Positions 7,538 through 12,748 of a stretch of 13,408 nt of DNA are shown here, one piece after another (the first letter of the stretch is position 1; every line of letters begins with the position of its first letter). Position numbers and translations under genes: made by a program. The DNA is from an uncultured Collinsella sp. (GTDB lineage Bacteria > Actinomycetota > Coriobacteriia > Coriobacteriales > Coriobacteriaceae). A model generated the notes under the pieces. The model was not told the DNA's origin and did not search any database. It saw nothing but the letters and a program-made list of their open reading frames with translations. Location: assembly GCA_902495985.1 (NCBI GenBank), contig CABUZF010000013.1, positions 1-13,408 of the forward strand, given 5' to 3'.

Positions 7538-7570
7538 GTTTGACGAGGTCAAACAAAATGCTGGTACCAT
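7538..7570 (+). promoter_or_regulatory. Candidate mtnN promoter with palindrome
   Basis: A perfect dyad GTTTGAC-GAG-GTCAAAC spans 7538-7554 and contains a -35-like TTGACG (7540-7545). An extended -10 TGGTACCAT lies at 7562-7570; spacing to the -35 is long (19 bases), so the TGn element may be the main determinant. The dyad could be a repressor site or a short hairpin ending the upstream transcript. Confidence 0.4.
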
Positions 7571-7608
7571 ACCGTGGTTGAGAATTTCGAATAGGTTTGG
7601 GGAATGGC

Positions 7609-8349
7609 ATGGCTACCATTGCGATTATCGGTGCGCTCGAAAAAGAGATCATGCAGATTAAGGAAGAGCTGAGCGACGTTTGCGAGGCACGGGAGGCAGG
7701 CTTGACCGTTGTGAGCGGTGAGCTCGACGGCCTGACAGTTGTCGCCACAACGGCGGGCATGGGCACGGTGAACGCCGCCGCTGCAACACAGCACCTCATT
7801 AGCAAGTATGCTCCGCAGGCTGTTGTGTTTTCGGGCATTGCGGGCGGTTTGAACCCCAAGCTCCATATCGACGACGTGGTCATTGGCAAACGCCTACGCT
7901 ATCTGGATACCGATACCGCGCTTATCGCCGAGTCCGCACCGGGGCTCGAGGAGTTTGGCTCGACGCCCGCGCTGGTCGATATTGCCGCCGACGTGCTTGC
8001 TGAGCGTGGGTTTGTTGACGCTTCGAAAAATGCAGTCGCTTCGAACGAGGGCACCAAGCAGTTCCTGGTCGGCACGATTGCCACGGGTAACCGCTTTGTG
8101 ACGGGCGCTACCATGCGCAACGACGCTATCGAGGCGACGCATGCCGATTGTGTCGGCATGGAGGGCGCGGCAATTGCCCATGTCGCAACCAAAAATGGTG
8201 TCGATTGCCTGGTGTTGCGCGCTATCAGCGATAATTGTGACGAGGCGTACGATGCAATTTGCGAGCGCGAGTTCGATCTGTTCGAGTACGCGCGTGTCGC
8301 AAGTGACATCACGCTCGATATCGTCCGCCGCATTGCCGCTGCGCAATAG
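7609..8349 (+). CDS. mtnN: 5'-methylthioadenosine/S-adenosylhomocysteine nucleosidase
   Basis: This 246-residue cytoplasmic enzyme cleaves the glycosidic bond of methylthioadenosine and S-adenosylhomocysteine, releasing adenine; it recycles by-products of SAM-dependent methylation and polyamine synthesis. The N-terminal signature IAIIGALEKEI supplies the general acid (Glu13, equal to E. coli Glu12). TTAGMGTVNAA and VFSGIAGGLNPKLHIDDVVIG are the classical phosphorylase-fold motifs. VGMEGAAIAHVA provides the ribose-binding Met184/Glu185, and RAISD supplies the catalytic Asp208. ATG 7609 is chosen over TTG 7597 because GGGGA lies five bases before it and homologues begin this way. engB follows 38 bases later in the same direction. 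SAM use by radical SAM enzymes such as the nearby PflA also generates nucleoside by-products, but no direct link is shown. Confidence 0.93.
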   Translation: MATIAIIGALEKEIMQIKEELSDVCEAREAGLTVVSGELDGLTVVATTAGMGTVNAAAATQHLISKYAPQAVVFSGIAGGLNPKLHIDDVVIGKRLRYLDTDTALIAESAPGLEEFGSTPALVDIAADVLAERGFVDASKNAVASNEGTKQFLVGTIATGNRFVTGATMRNDAIEATHADCVGMEGAAIAHVATKNGVDCLVLRAISDNCDEAYDAICEREFDLFEYARVASDITLDIVRRIAAAQ

Positions 8350-8387
8350 CGCGTCTATTTGTAAGAACCTACGACCAAGGAGTGTCC

Positions 8388-8978
8388 ATGGCCGATTCCA
8401 TTAACTATCAGCTTGCCAAGTTCGTCGCCAGCTACGGCAAGGTTTCGCAGATCCCCGAGTCCACCTGCCCCGAGGTGAGCTTTGTCGGCCGCTCCAACGT
8501 GGGCAAGTCGTCCATCATGAACAAGCTCTTTGGCCGCAAGAACCTGGTGAAGGTTTCGAGTACGCCGGGCAAGACGAGCAACATCAACTTCTTCGAGGCC
8601 GACGACGTGCACTTTGTGGACCTGCCAGGCTACGGTTTCGCCCGCCGTTCCAAGGCCGAGCGCGACCGTTGGGCCGAGCTCATTGGCGACTTCTTCGACT
8701 CCGAGCGCAGCTTTAACCTGGTTGTGTCGCTGGTGGACATTCGCCACGACCCCAGTAAACTCGACCATGACATGATCGACTACCTGCAGGGCAACGAGTT
8801 CAACTTTATCGTCTGCCTCACCAAGGCCGACAAACTCAGCCGCACCCAGCAGGCCCGCCAAGCAGCAGCCATCAAAAAGCAGCTCAACGTCCCGGCCGAA
8901 AACGTAATCATCACAAGCTCCCAAACCGGCACCGGCATCGACGAACTAAAAAAGCGCATCGCCGAGGCCTGCCTCTAG
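8388..8978 (+). CDS. engB: Ribosome biogenesis GTP-binding protein YihA/YsxC/EngB
   Basis: This is an essential-type small GTPase (196 residues) that helps assemble the large ribosomal subunit. The GTPase motifs are in order: G1 GRSNVGKSS (34-42), the G2 threonine in STPGKTSNINFF, G3 DLPGYGFAR (78-86), G4 TKAD (145-148) and G5 SSQTG (178-181). GRSNVGKSS and DLPGYGFA are diagnostic for the EngB subfamily. AAGGAG lies five bases before ATG 8388; a GTG at 8382 overlaps that site and is rejected. The last 120 or so bases are strongly C- and A-rich with few T (8821-8940: C48, A38, G25, T9 by hand count), unlike the first half of the gene. A strong terminator-like hairpin lies downstream at 9011. 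Confidence 0.94.
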   Translation: MADSINYQLAKFVASYGKVSQIPESTCPEVSFVGRSNVGKSSIMNKLFGRKNLVKVSSTPGKTSNINFFEADDVHFVDLPGYGFARRSKAERDRWAELIGDFFDSERSFNLVVSLVDIRHDPSKLDHDMIDYLQGNEFNFIVCLTKADKLSRTQQARQAAAIKKQLNVPAENVIITSSQTGTGIDELKKRIAEACL

Positions 8979-9010
8979 TCAGGCTGCAGCCCTTCAAAAG
9001 CTCCTATCTA

Positions 9011-9055
9011 TATCACCTCAGTGATAGTTATTGGTAAACTATCGCTGAGGTGATA
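9011..9055. promoter_or_regulatory. Paired 16-bp palindromes, putative operator of the DUF3990/XRE module
   Basis: Each arm of the long inverted repeat is itself a palindrome: TATCAC-CTCA-GTGATA (9011-9026, perfect) and TATCGC-TGAG-GTGATA (9040-9055, one mismatch). Centres are 29 bp apart, close to three helical turns, so two dimers could sit near the same face. An extended -10-like TGGTAAACT (9032-9040) lies between and touching the second site. This is the arrangement expected for autorepression by the XRE-domain protein encoded downstream. Repeats are seen; binding is inferred. Confidence 0.6.
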
Positions 9056-9061
9056 TTTTTT
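9011..9061 (+). terminator. Hairpin with T-tract after engB, doubling as operator
   Basis: Bases 9011-9029 (TATCACCTCAGTGATAGTT) pair with 9037-9055 over 19 pairs with one G-U, around the loop ATTGGTA. Six T follow (9056-9061). This is a good intrinsic terminator shape for transcription arriving from engB. The stem is AT-richer than most terminators, and its arms carry the operator-like palindromes described separately. Confidence 0.72.
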
Positions 9062-9067
9062 AGGAGG
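9062..9067 (+). promoter_or_regulatory. Ribosome binding site AGGAGG
   Basis: A perfect AGGAGG begins the base after the terminator T-tract, with five bases to ATG 9073. Any transcript for the downstream genes must start before it, within or upstream of the palindromes, which fixes the operator-promoter overlap. Confidence 0.75.
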
Positions 9068-9072
9068 TCGAT

Positions 9073-9756
9073 ATGGAGCTTTGGCACGGGTCGGAGGTTG
9101 TTGTCGAGCATCCATCGTTGGATAAATGCAGGCAATTCAATGACTATGGGCGCGGGTTTTATTGCACACCGCATGAGGAAATGGCAATGGAGTGGGCATG
9201 TCGGACCGAGTCTGATGGCATTGCCAATCGATATGAGCTTGATTTAGATGGCCTTGCGATTTTGGATTTGGAATCAGGTGAGTTCTCGATTCTCAACTGG
9301 CTTGCAATTCTGGCGAATAACAGAGAGTTCAATGTTTCAACGCCAGTAGCACGCGAGGGGCTTCGTTATCTGCTGGATAACTGCCTGATTGATATTTCTC
9401 CCTATGACGTTATTCGAGGCTATCGTGCAGACGATTCCTATTTCTCGTTTGCAAGACAGTTCGTTAACGGCATGATTTCGCTCAGGCAACTGCAGCGCAT
9501 TATGTTTTTGGGGGATTTGGGCATTCAATATGCGCTTATGAGTGAGCGCGCGTTCTCGGCGATCAGGTTCCGCGATTGGAAGCAGGCCTCAGGAGCCGAG
9601 TTTTATCCCAAACGATTTGAGCGAGAACAGAACGCTCGACGAAAGTACCTGGATACGGTAAACGGATTTGACTCTGATGGTGTCGACATTAGGGATTTGA
9701 TGGCAGGGAGGGTTGATTTAAATGATCCAAGAGTTAACGGATTGTGGGCCGAGTAG
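9073..9756 (+). CDS. DUF3990-like protein, putative toxin
   Basis: The 227-residue protein matches my recollection of DUF3990 proteins: it starts LWHGSEVVVEHPSLDKCR, continues NDYGRGFYCTPHEEMAMEWA, and has the later block YDVIRGYRADDSYFSFARQFVNG and an ALMSERAFSAIRF segment. The HG near the N-terminus (His5) and GxGFYxT (Tyr30) resemble the first two elements of the H-Y-E ADP-ribosyltransferase signature, suggesting an NAD-dependent transferase fold; no third residue was confirmed. There is no signal peptide or membrane segment, so it should act in the cytoplasm. It is the first gene of a two-gene unit, overlapping the XRE gene by 35 bases, and has a perfect ribosome site. It is AT-richer than engB (26 of 60 G+C in 9241-9300). 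The toxin role is inferred from architecture and context. Confidence 0.7.
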   Translation: MELWHGSEVVVEHPSLDKCRQFNDYGRGFYCTPHEEMAMEWACRTESDGIANRYELDLDGLAILDLESGEFSILNWLAILANNREFNVSTPVAREGLRYLLDNCLIDISPYDVIRGYRADDSYFSFARQFVNGMISLRQLQRIMFLGDLGIQYALMSERAFSAIRFRDWKQASGAEFYPKRFEREQNARRKYLDTVNGFDSDGVDIRDLMAGRVDLNDPRVNGLWAE

Positions 9757-10420
9757 GACATACCCCGTCTATTACCTTGAGGACGCAATGAGCAACCTCG
9801 GCGACTGTTTTGACTATGCCGTAAACGACTATGGAGCGGAAGGGTCCGAGGTCGCTGAACTCTTTTGCCTGAGCGGCGTAGCCCGCGAGTTTGAACGCGG
9901 CAACGCATGGGTAGTGTCGGGAAAATCGGGCGTTGAGCTGTTCGCGCTCATTGCCGAAAGGTCCGGCTATCAATCAAGGCCGATGCCAAATCGAACCTAC
10001 CGATTCGAAAAGACACCGGAATATTGGACAGGCTGGATATTGGCATACCTTCAGTGGCGCCTAGGAGAGTCTTTCGAAGATTTGCTGCATGTCGTTCCAT
10101 TTGATGTGCTACGCAGTCTGTACTACCCCTGGCACGAAGCCTCGGAGGAACGTGTGGCTCGCCTCGTCTGCGATATGGCGAAGAAAGCGTCCAGGCAAAC
10201 AAAACTTGCGTTAGCAAGAAAGAAGCTTAAGAAAACCCAACAAGACCTAGCATACGAATCGGGTGTGTCACTCCGCTCAATCCAAATGTACGAGCAGCGC
10301 CAGAGAAACATCAACGAAGCTTCGGTAACAAGCGTAAGAGCCATAGCAAAAGCCCTCCACTGCAACATCGAAGACCTCCTAGAACCAGTCTTCGAATACA
10401 AAGAAACCAGCGCAGCCTAA
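9722..10420 (+). CDS. XRE-family helix-turn-helix protein, putative antitoxin/autorepressor
   Basis: The 232-residue protein has an N-terminal domain (about 1-145) I cannot assign to a named family and a C-terminal HTH_3/XRE domain (about 160-222: LARKKLKKTQQDLAYESGV then SLRSIQMYEQRQRNI and VRAIAKALHCNIEDLLEP). The HTH would bind the paired palindromes at 9011-9055. ATG 9722 lies inside the preceding gene, with GGAGG nine bases upstream. An alternative ATG at 9788 (MSNLGDCF) also has a nearby GAGG; the longer form is preferred because YYLEDAM reads as part of the same domain. Translational coupling with the upstream gene is likely. Toxin-first order is as in higBA. The last 100 bases are C/A-rich (10321-10420: A37, C30, G18, T15). 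No terminator on the + strand was found after it. Confidence 0.72.
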   Translation: MIQELTDCGPSRTYPVYYLEDAMSNLGDCFDYAVNDYGAEGSEVAELFCLSGVAREFERGNAWVVSGKSGVELFALIAERSGYQSRPMPNRTYRFEKTPEYWTGWILAYLQWRLGESFEDLLHVVPFDVLRSLYYPWHEASEERVARLVCDMAKKASRQTKLALARKKLKKTQQDLAYESGVSLRSIQMYEQRQRNINEASVTSVRAIAKALHCNIEDLLEPVFEYKETSAA

Positions 10421-10568
10421 CCCAATTTATTGCCGAGGTTTGTATCTAGTAAGCAATCCTTACCAGCAAGAGTCCCTACCAATAGAAAGCGGCTTAAAGG
10501 GCCGAAATCGTATGAATGGCATTGCGACTTCCAAATGGGTGACTGCTGCTTGAAAAGCTATAGAAATA
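10421..10568. other. Gene-free stretch after the XRE gene
   Basis: This lies between the XRE gene stop and the minus-strand terminator. A 69-codon open frame beginning at 10430 lacks a ribosome site, a standard start and protein-like composition, so I do not call it. Only a short imperfect stem (CGGC / GCCG around 10489-10504) is seen. Confidence 0.4.
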
Positions 10569-10588
10569 GGGGCCGATTTAACGGCCCC
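10562..10588 (-). terminator. Terminator of the secreted-protein/small-membrane-protein operon
   Basis: GGGGCCG (10569-10575) and CGGCCCC (10582-10588) form a perfect 7-bp stem with loop ATTTAA. On the minus strand the stem is followed by TATTTCT, the T-rich side, while the + strand side is AAGCATCG. It therefore serves transcripts coming from the minus-strand genes, ending 35 bases after the small-protein stop. Confidence 0.65.
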
Positions 10589-10622
10589 AAGCATCGCATA
10601 AATGGCATATACGTTTTATCAA

Positions 10623-10727
10623 CTATTTCTTGTTTTTAACCCATTTGCAGATACGCCAAATAAACACTCCGATGAGAATCAAAACGAGAGCGATCATAAT
10701 GTCTGAGCGTGCAGGAATTGAGATCAT
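10623..10727 (-). CDS. 34-residue single-pass membrane peptide
   Basis: A short minus-strand frame encodes MISIPARSDIMIALVLILI, then GVFIWRICKWVKNKK. Residues about 9-26 form one hydrophobic helix, followed by a basic, Trp- and Lys-rich tail that should stay inside. GAGGAAG (10732-10738) lies four bases before ATG, a good ribosome site. It starts 24 bases after the stop of the secreted-protein gene on the same strand, and a terminator follows its stop, so both are probably one transcript. No family is recognised. An accessory, immunity-like or signalling role for the secreted partner is possible but only a guess. The frame is short, so chance cannot be fully excluded, but start, spacing, helix and terminator agree. 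Confidence 0.6.
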   Translation of the reverse strand: MISIPARSDIMIALVLILIGVFIWRICKWVKNKK

Positions 10728-10751
10728 TGAACTTCCTCAATTGATGTGAGT

Positions 10752-11267
10752 CTAGTTTGCATAGGTGTGGAGCGTGCTGCCTTCCATGGTCGCTTGCAAC
10801 ACGGCGATACCGGACGTCATCCCCATCGATTCATAGTTGAGTCGATATGTCGCCTGTTTCGAGTTCCATATAAAGGACTCGTTAGTTACCGTACAGCCGA
10901 TAGTCGTATAGTTTTGTCCCCAAGCGCTGGTAATGAGCGAGTTCGCTATCTTGATCTTGAATTCGCGATAAATAAAAGGACTGTTGTAATAGATAGTCCA
11001 AGTTCCAGATGCGTTGTTGTAGTAACTGTCCCATATCAGGCTGGGCTCATTGGTTTTTTTAATTCCTATTACTGCAACGGTCCCATCCTTAAGCTTGATT
11101 TGATGAGACTGCTCGGGACCTTTCGTTAAATCAAAATCTTGGGTTGCGCCAGAAATTGCGACAGCATCGCTTTCTGCAGCATAAGCAGTCGAAGGGCTAA
11201 ACGAGAAACATATCGGTAATATCAAAAGTATCGAGAGGAAAAACGAAGCTTTGAGTGTGCGTAACAC
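10752..11267 (-). CDS. Small secreted protein, DUF5626-like
   Basis: From GTG 11267 the product is 171 residues: a classical signal peptide (MLRTLKASFF, a hydrophobic run to about residue 23, and an A-Y-A cleavage site after residue 30), then a mature domain of about 141 residues rich in Thr, Ser, Tyr and Asn. The mature start FDLTKGPEQSHQIKLKDG and the later TIGCTVTNES and NSKQATYRLNYE blocks resemble what I recall of DUF5626 secreted proteins; this match is tentative. There is no LPxTG anchor and one cysteine in the mature part. GTG 11267 is preferred over ATG 11282 because GGAGGTG lies six bases before it and would be inside the longer form. It is clearly AT-richer than thrB. It shares a likely transcript with the 34-residue membrane peptide. 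Function is unknown. Confidence 0.72.
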   Translation of the reverse strand: MLRTLKASFFLSILLILPICFSFSPSTAYAAESDAVAISGATQDFDLTKGPEQSHQIKLKDGTVAVIGIKKTNEPSLIWDSYYNNASGTWTIYYNSPFIYREFKIKIANSLITSAWGQNYTTIGCTVTNESFIWNSKQATYRLNYESMGMTSGIAVLQATMEGSTLHTYAN

Positions 11268-11273
11268 TTTGAC

Positions 11274-11280
11274 CACCTCC
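11274..11280 (-). promoter_or_regulatory. Ribosome binding site that sets the GTG 11267 start
   Basis: GGAGGTG on the minus strand with a six-base spacer to GTG 11267. The longer ATG 11282 start overlaps this site and has no purine-rich site of its own. Confidence 0.65.
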
Positions 11281-11300
11281 ATACTGCGATGCCTAGTTAA

Positions 11301-11325
11301 ATAGTAGCATAGATAAACAGTTTAT
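11301..11325 (-). promoter_or_regulatory. Candidate promoter and palindrome for the secreted-protein gene
   Basis: On the minus strand an extended -10, TGC-TACTAT, covers 11301-11309. Just upstream is a perfect palindrome ATAAAC-A-GTTTAT (11313-11325, + strand reading). No clear -35 was found, so the promoter would rely on the extended -10, and the palindrome sits where a repressor would act. Confidence 0.4.
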
Positions 11326-11523
11326 TATGTAACCTAAAAAGCCCCTATCTGCCGGCGCCCCTTCAAAGCGTGGGTCCCTGTAGACATCCTCAGCAAGGTA
11401 AACGCAGGAATGGTCGGGGTGTTCCCCTCAAAATTATTCCGCAGCGCGAAGGCCTCTCGTCCGTGGCTCCGTTGGAGTACAAGATTAAATCAGCGAATGC
11501 GATTATCCTGTCGAGGCTGCGCA
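11326..11523. other. Gene-free stretch with a degenerate repeat copy
   Basis: No gene is supported. Bases 11422-11450 (TTCCCCTCAAAATTATTCC followed by GCAGCGCGAA) resemble 11538-11565 in the palindromic element next door, with a few substitutions and one indel, suggesting a decayed partial copy of the same repeat. Confidence 0.4.
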
Positions 11524-11640
11524 GGTCCCCTTGGGGCTTCCCCTGAAAACAATCCGCAGATCGAATTGCCCCGTCGCGCGAAGCGCACGACGGGGCAATT
11601 CATGATCGAGGACGTTTTCAGGGGAAGCCCCAAGGGGACC
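11524..11640. repeat. 117-bp nested palindromic element downstream of thrB
   Basis: Outer arms of 27 bp (11524-11550 and 11614-11640) are perfect inverted repeats beginning GGTCCCCTTGGGGCTTCCCC. Inner arms of 14 bp, GAATTGCCCCGTCG (11563-11576) and its complement (11588-11601), are also perfect, with a further short stem around an AAG loop. The 12-base spacers between outer and inner arms are equal in length on both sides. As RNA from either strand it would fold into one long hairpin. It lies 23 bases beyond the thrB stop and could stop or stabilise that transcript, but its perfect DNA symmetry suggests a MITE- or REP-like repeat. Confidence 0.8.
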
Positions 11641-11663
11641 GGTGAGAGCAATGAGGCAGGGCG

Positions 11664-12545
11664 CTACAGGTACTCGATTTGAGCGCCTTCCGTGTCGCAC
11701 GTGAGGATATGCGTGTCGCACTTGGGGAACTGCTCGCGCAGCTTGACCTGCAGGAACTTTGCCACGATGGTGTCGTCGGTCACAGCCATGAGGGTCGAGC
11801 CCGAGCCGCTAATCCAGATGGTTTTAGCGCCTCCGTTAAGGCAGGTGTCGCGCACGGCGTTGTAGTCGGGGATGAGGCGGCGACGATAGGGCTCCTGAAT
11901 GCGGTCGTCATTAGCGGCGGCAATCAGGTCAAGGTCGCCGGTCTCCAAGCCGCGCGTCATACCGGCGATGCGGCCCATCTGCCACACGGCGGTGGAGAGC
12001 GGAATCTCCTGTGGCACAACCTTGCGGGCCTCGCTCGTATGCACCTCGTAGGGCGGAATCACGGTAATAAAACGCAGGCGATCGCTCACCTCGTAGCGCA
12101 GGCACTGGGGGAGCGAATCGGTCGGCGTAAAGGAGCAGACGGCGCCGCCCAGGATAGCGGGGGCGACGTTATCGGGATGGCCCTCGACCTCGGTGGCGAT
12201 GCGGACGAGCTCGGCGCGGTCGACGGTATGGCCCGTCAACGCGGCGGCAGCCATGATGCCGGCGACGACGCAGGTGGAGCTGGAACCCAGGCCGCGGGCG
12301 ACGGGCACGTCGGTCTGAATGTCGATGGCAACGGGAAAAGCCGGCTCGCCCCATGCGGCCAGCGCATCGACAAAGCTCACATAGACCAGGTTGTTCTCGT
12401 TTTGGAACTCTTCGGGGCAGCCCGTGATGGTGAGCTTGTCGGCGCGCTCAAAGGTAAAGTGCGAGTAGAGGCTGACGGCCATGCCGAGGGTATCGTAGCC
12501 AATGCCCAAGTTGGCGCTTGTTGCTGGGACGGTGATCTTGATCAT
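11664..12545 (-). CDS. thrB: Homoserine kinase
   Basis: This 293-residue GHMP-family kinase phosphorylates L-homoserine with ATP to O-phosphohomoserine, the substrate of threonine synthase encoded just upstream. The three GHMP motifs are present: motif 1 PATSANLGIGYD (7-18), the ATP-binding loop PVARGLGSSS (81-90), and motif 3 SGSGST (246-251). EGHPDNVAPAILGG (121-134) is the homoserine kinase signature. Length is typical. A strong AGGAGGAC lies about six bases before ATG on the minus strand. The expected thrC-thrB transcription unit is interrupted by the thrC terminator and a palindromic element whose end touches the thrB ribosome site. thrB must therefore rely on read-through or a promoter within about 160 bases; none was obvious. 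Confidence 0.95.
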   Translation of the reverse strand: MIKITVPATSANLGIGYDTLGMAVSLYSHFTFERADKLTITGCPEEFQNENNLVYVSFVDALAAWGEPAFPVAIDIQTDVPVARGLGSSSTCVVAGIMAAAALTGHTVDRAELVRIATEVEGHPDNVAPAILGGAVCSFTPTDSLPQCLRYEVSDRLRFITVIPPYEVHTSEARKVVPQEIPLSTAVWQMGRIAGMTRGLETGDLDLIAAANDDRIQEPYRRRLIPDYNAVRDTCLNGGAKTIWISGSGSTLMAVTDDTIVAKFLQVKLREQFPKCDTHILTCDTEGAQIEYL

Positions 12546-12558
12546 GTGAGTCCTCCTG

Positions 12559-12670
12559 GCGTGCCTGGCTGTTTAGTTCGCTGCTCGGGCAGTCCTGCGC
12601 AAGACGGAAAGCACATTAAGTGCTTTCCTTTGCGTGCGGAACTCGCGACGAACTAAACAGCCAGGCACGC
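12559..12670. repeat. 112-bp nested palindromic element at the thrB translation start
   Basis: Perfect 22-bp inverted repeats (12559-12580, starting GCGTGCCTGGCTG, and 12649-12670) enclose a second dyad: GGAAAGCAC (12606-12614) and GTGCTTTCC (12620-12628) around ATTAA. Between them TCCTGCGCAA and TTGCGTGCGGA pair imperfectly. The left arm ends 3-8 bases from the thrB Shine-Dalgarno. The sequence is unlike the 11524-11640 element though the architecture is the same. It could be a non-autonomous mobile repeat or a leader structure; the DNA-level perfection of the arms favours the former. Confidence 0.78.
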
Positions 12671-12704
12671 TATGCACGTTCGTCATCATCCCGGTAGGTA
12701 TCTG

Positions 12705-12736
12705 ATAAAAGAAGGTGCGCCGGCTTTCGCCGGCGC
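12705..12736 (-). terminator. Intrinsic terminator of thrC
   Basis: GCGCCGGC (12729-12736 read on the minus strand) pairs with GCCGGCGC (12717-12724) around a GAAA tetraloop, followed on the minus strand by ACCTTCTTTTATC. It lies 13 bases after the thrC stop. An 8-bp all-GC stem with a GNRA loop and T-rich tail is a standard terminator. Confidence 0.8.
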
Positions 12737-12748
12737 CTTATAAGGGGT

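Noticed and set aside
9031..9059. TTGGTA / TATTTT as promoter for the DUF3990-like gene
   Set aside because: Transcription would start near 9066, cutting through the AGGAGG ribosome site; the extended -10 at 9032-9040 fits better.
10430..10639. 69-codon open frame after the XRE gene
   Set aside because: It has no ribosome site and no standard start, and it crosses the minus-strand terminator and runs into the small membrane-peptide gene.
10752..11267. Secreted protein as a lactococcin 972-type bacteriocin
   Set aside because: A GTW motif caught the eye, but the mature domain is longer than expected and lacks the family's Trp/His-rich pattern; the DUF5626-like reading fits better.
11268..11282. 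ATG 11282 as the start of the secreted protein
   Set aside because: The GGAGGTG that best serves as a ribosome site would lie inside the coding part; GTG 11267 gives a normal signal peptide N-region.
11410..11721. Short open frames on both strands sharing GPLGASPEN and RGSPKGT segments
   Set aside because: Their similarity comes from reading the same palindromic element in both directions; there are no ribosome sites and no protein-like composition.
11679..12656. 325-codon open frame on the + strand
   Set aside because: It runs antisense to thrB, which has all GHMP motifs; the + strand product is low-complexity Gly/Ala/Asp-rich, as expected of a shadow of a GC-rich gene.
11422..12670. CRISPR array
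   Set aside because: The repeats are inverted and nested, not regularly spaced direct repeats, and no cas gene is present.
12546..12705. T-box or threonine attenuator leader before thrB
   Set aside because: No T-box sequence, no leader peptide rich in Thr/Ile codons, and the structure is a symmetrical DNA palindrome rather than a terminator/antiterminator pair.
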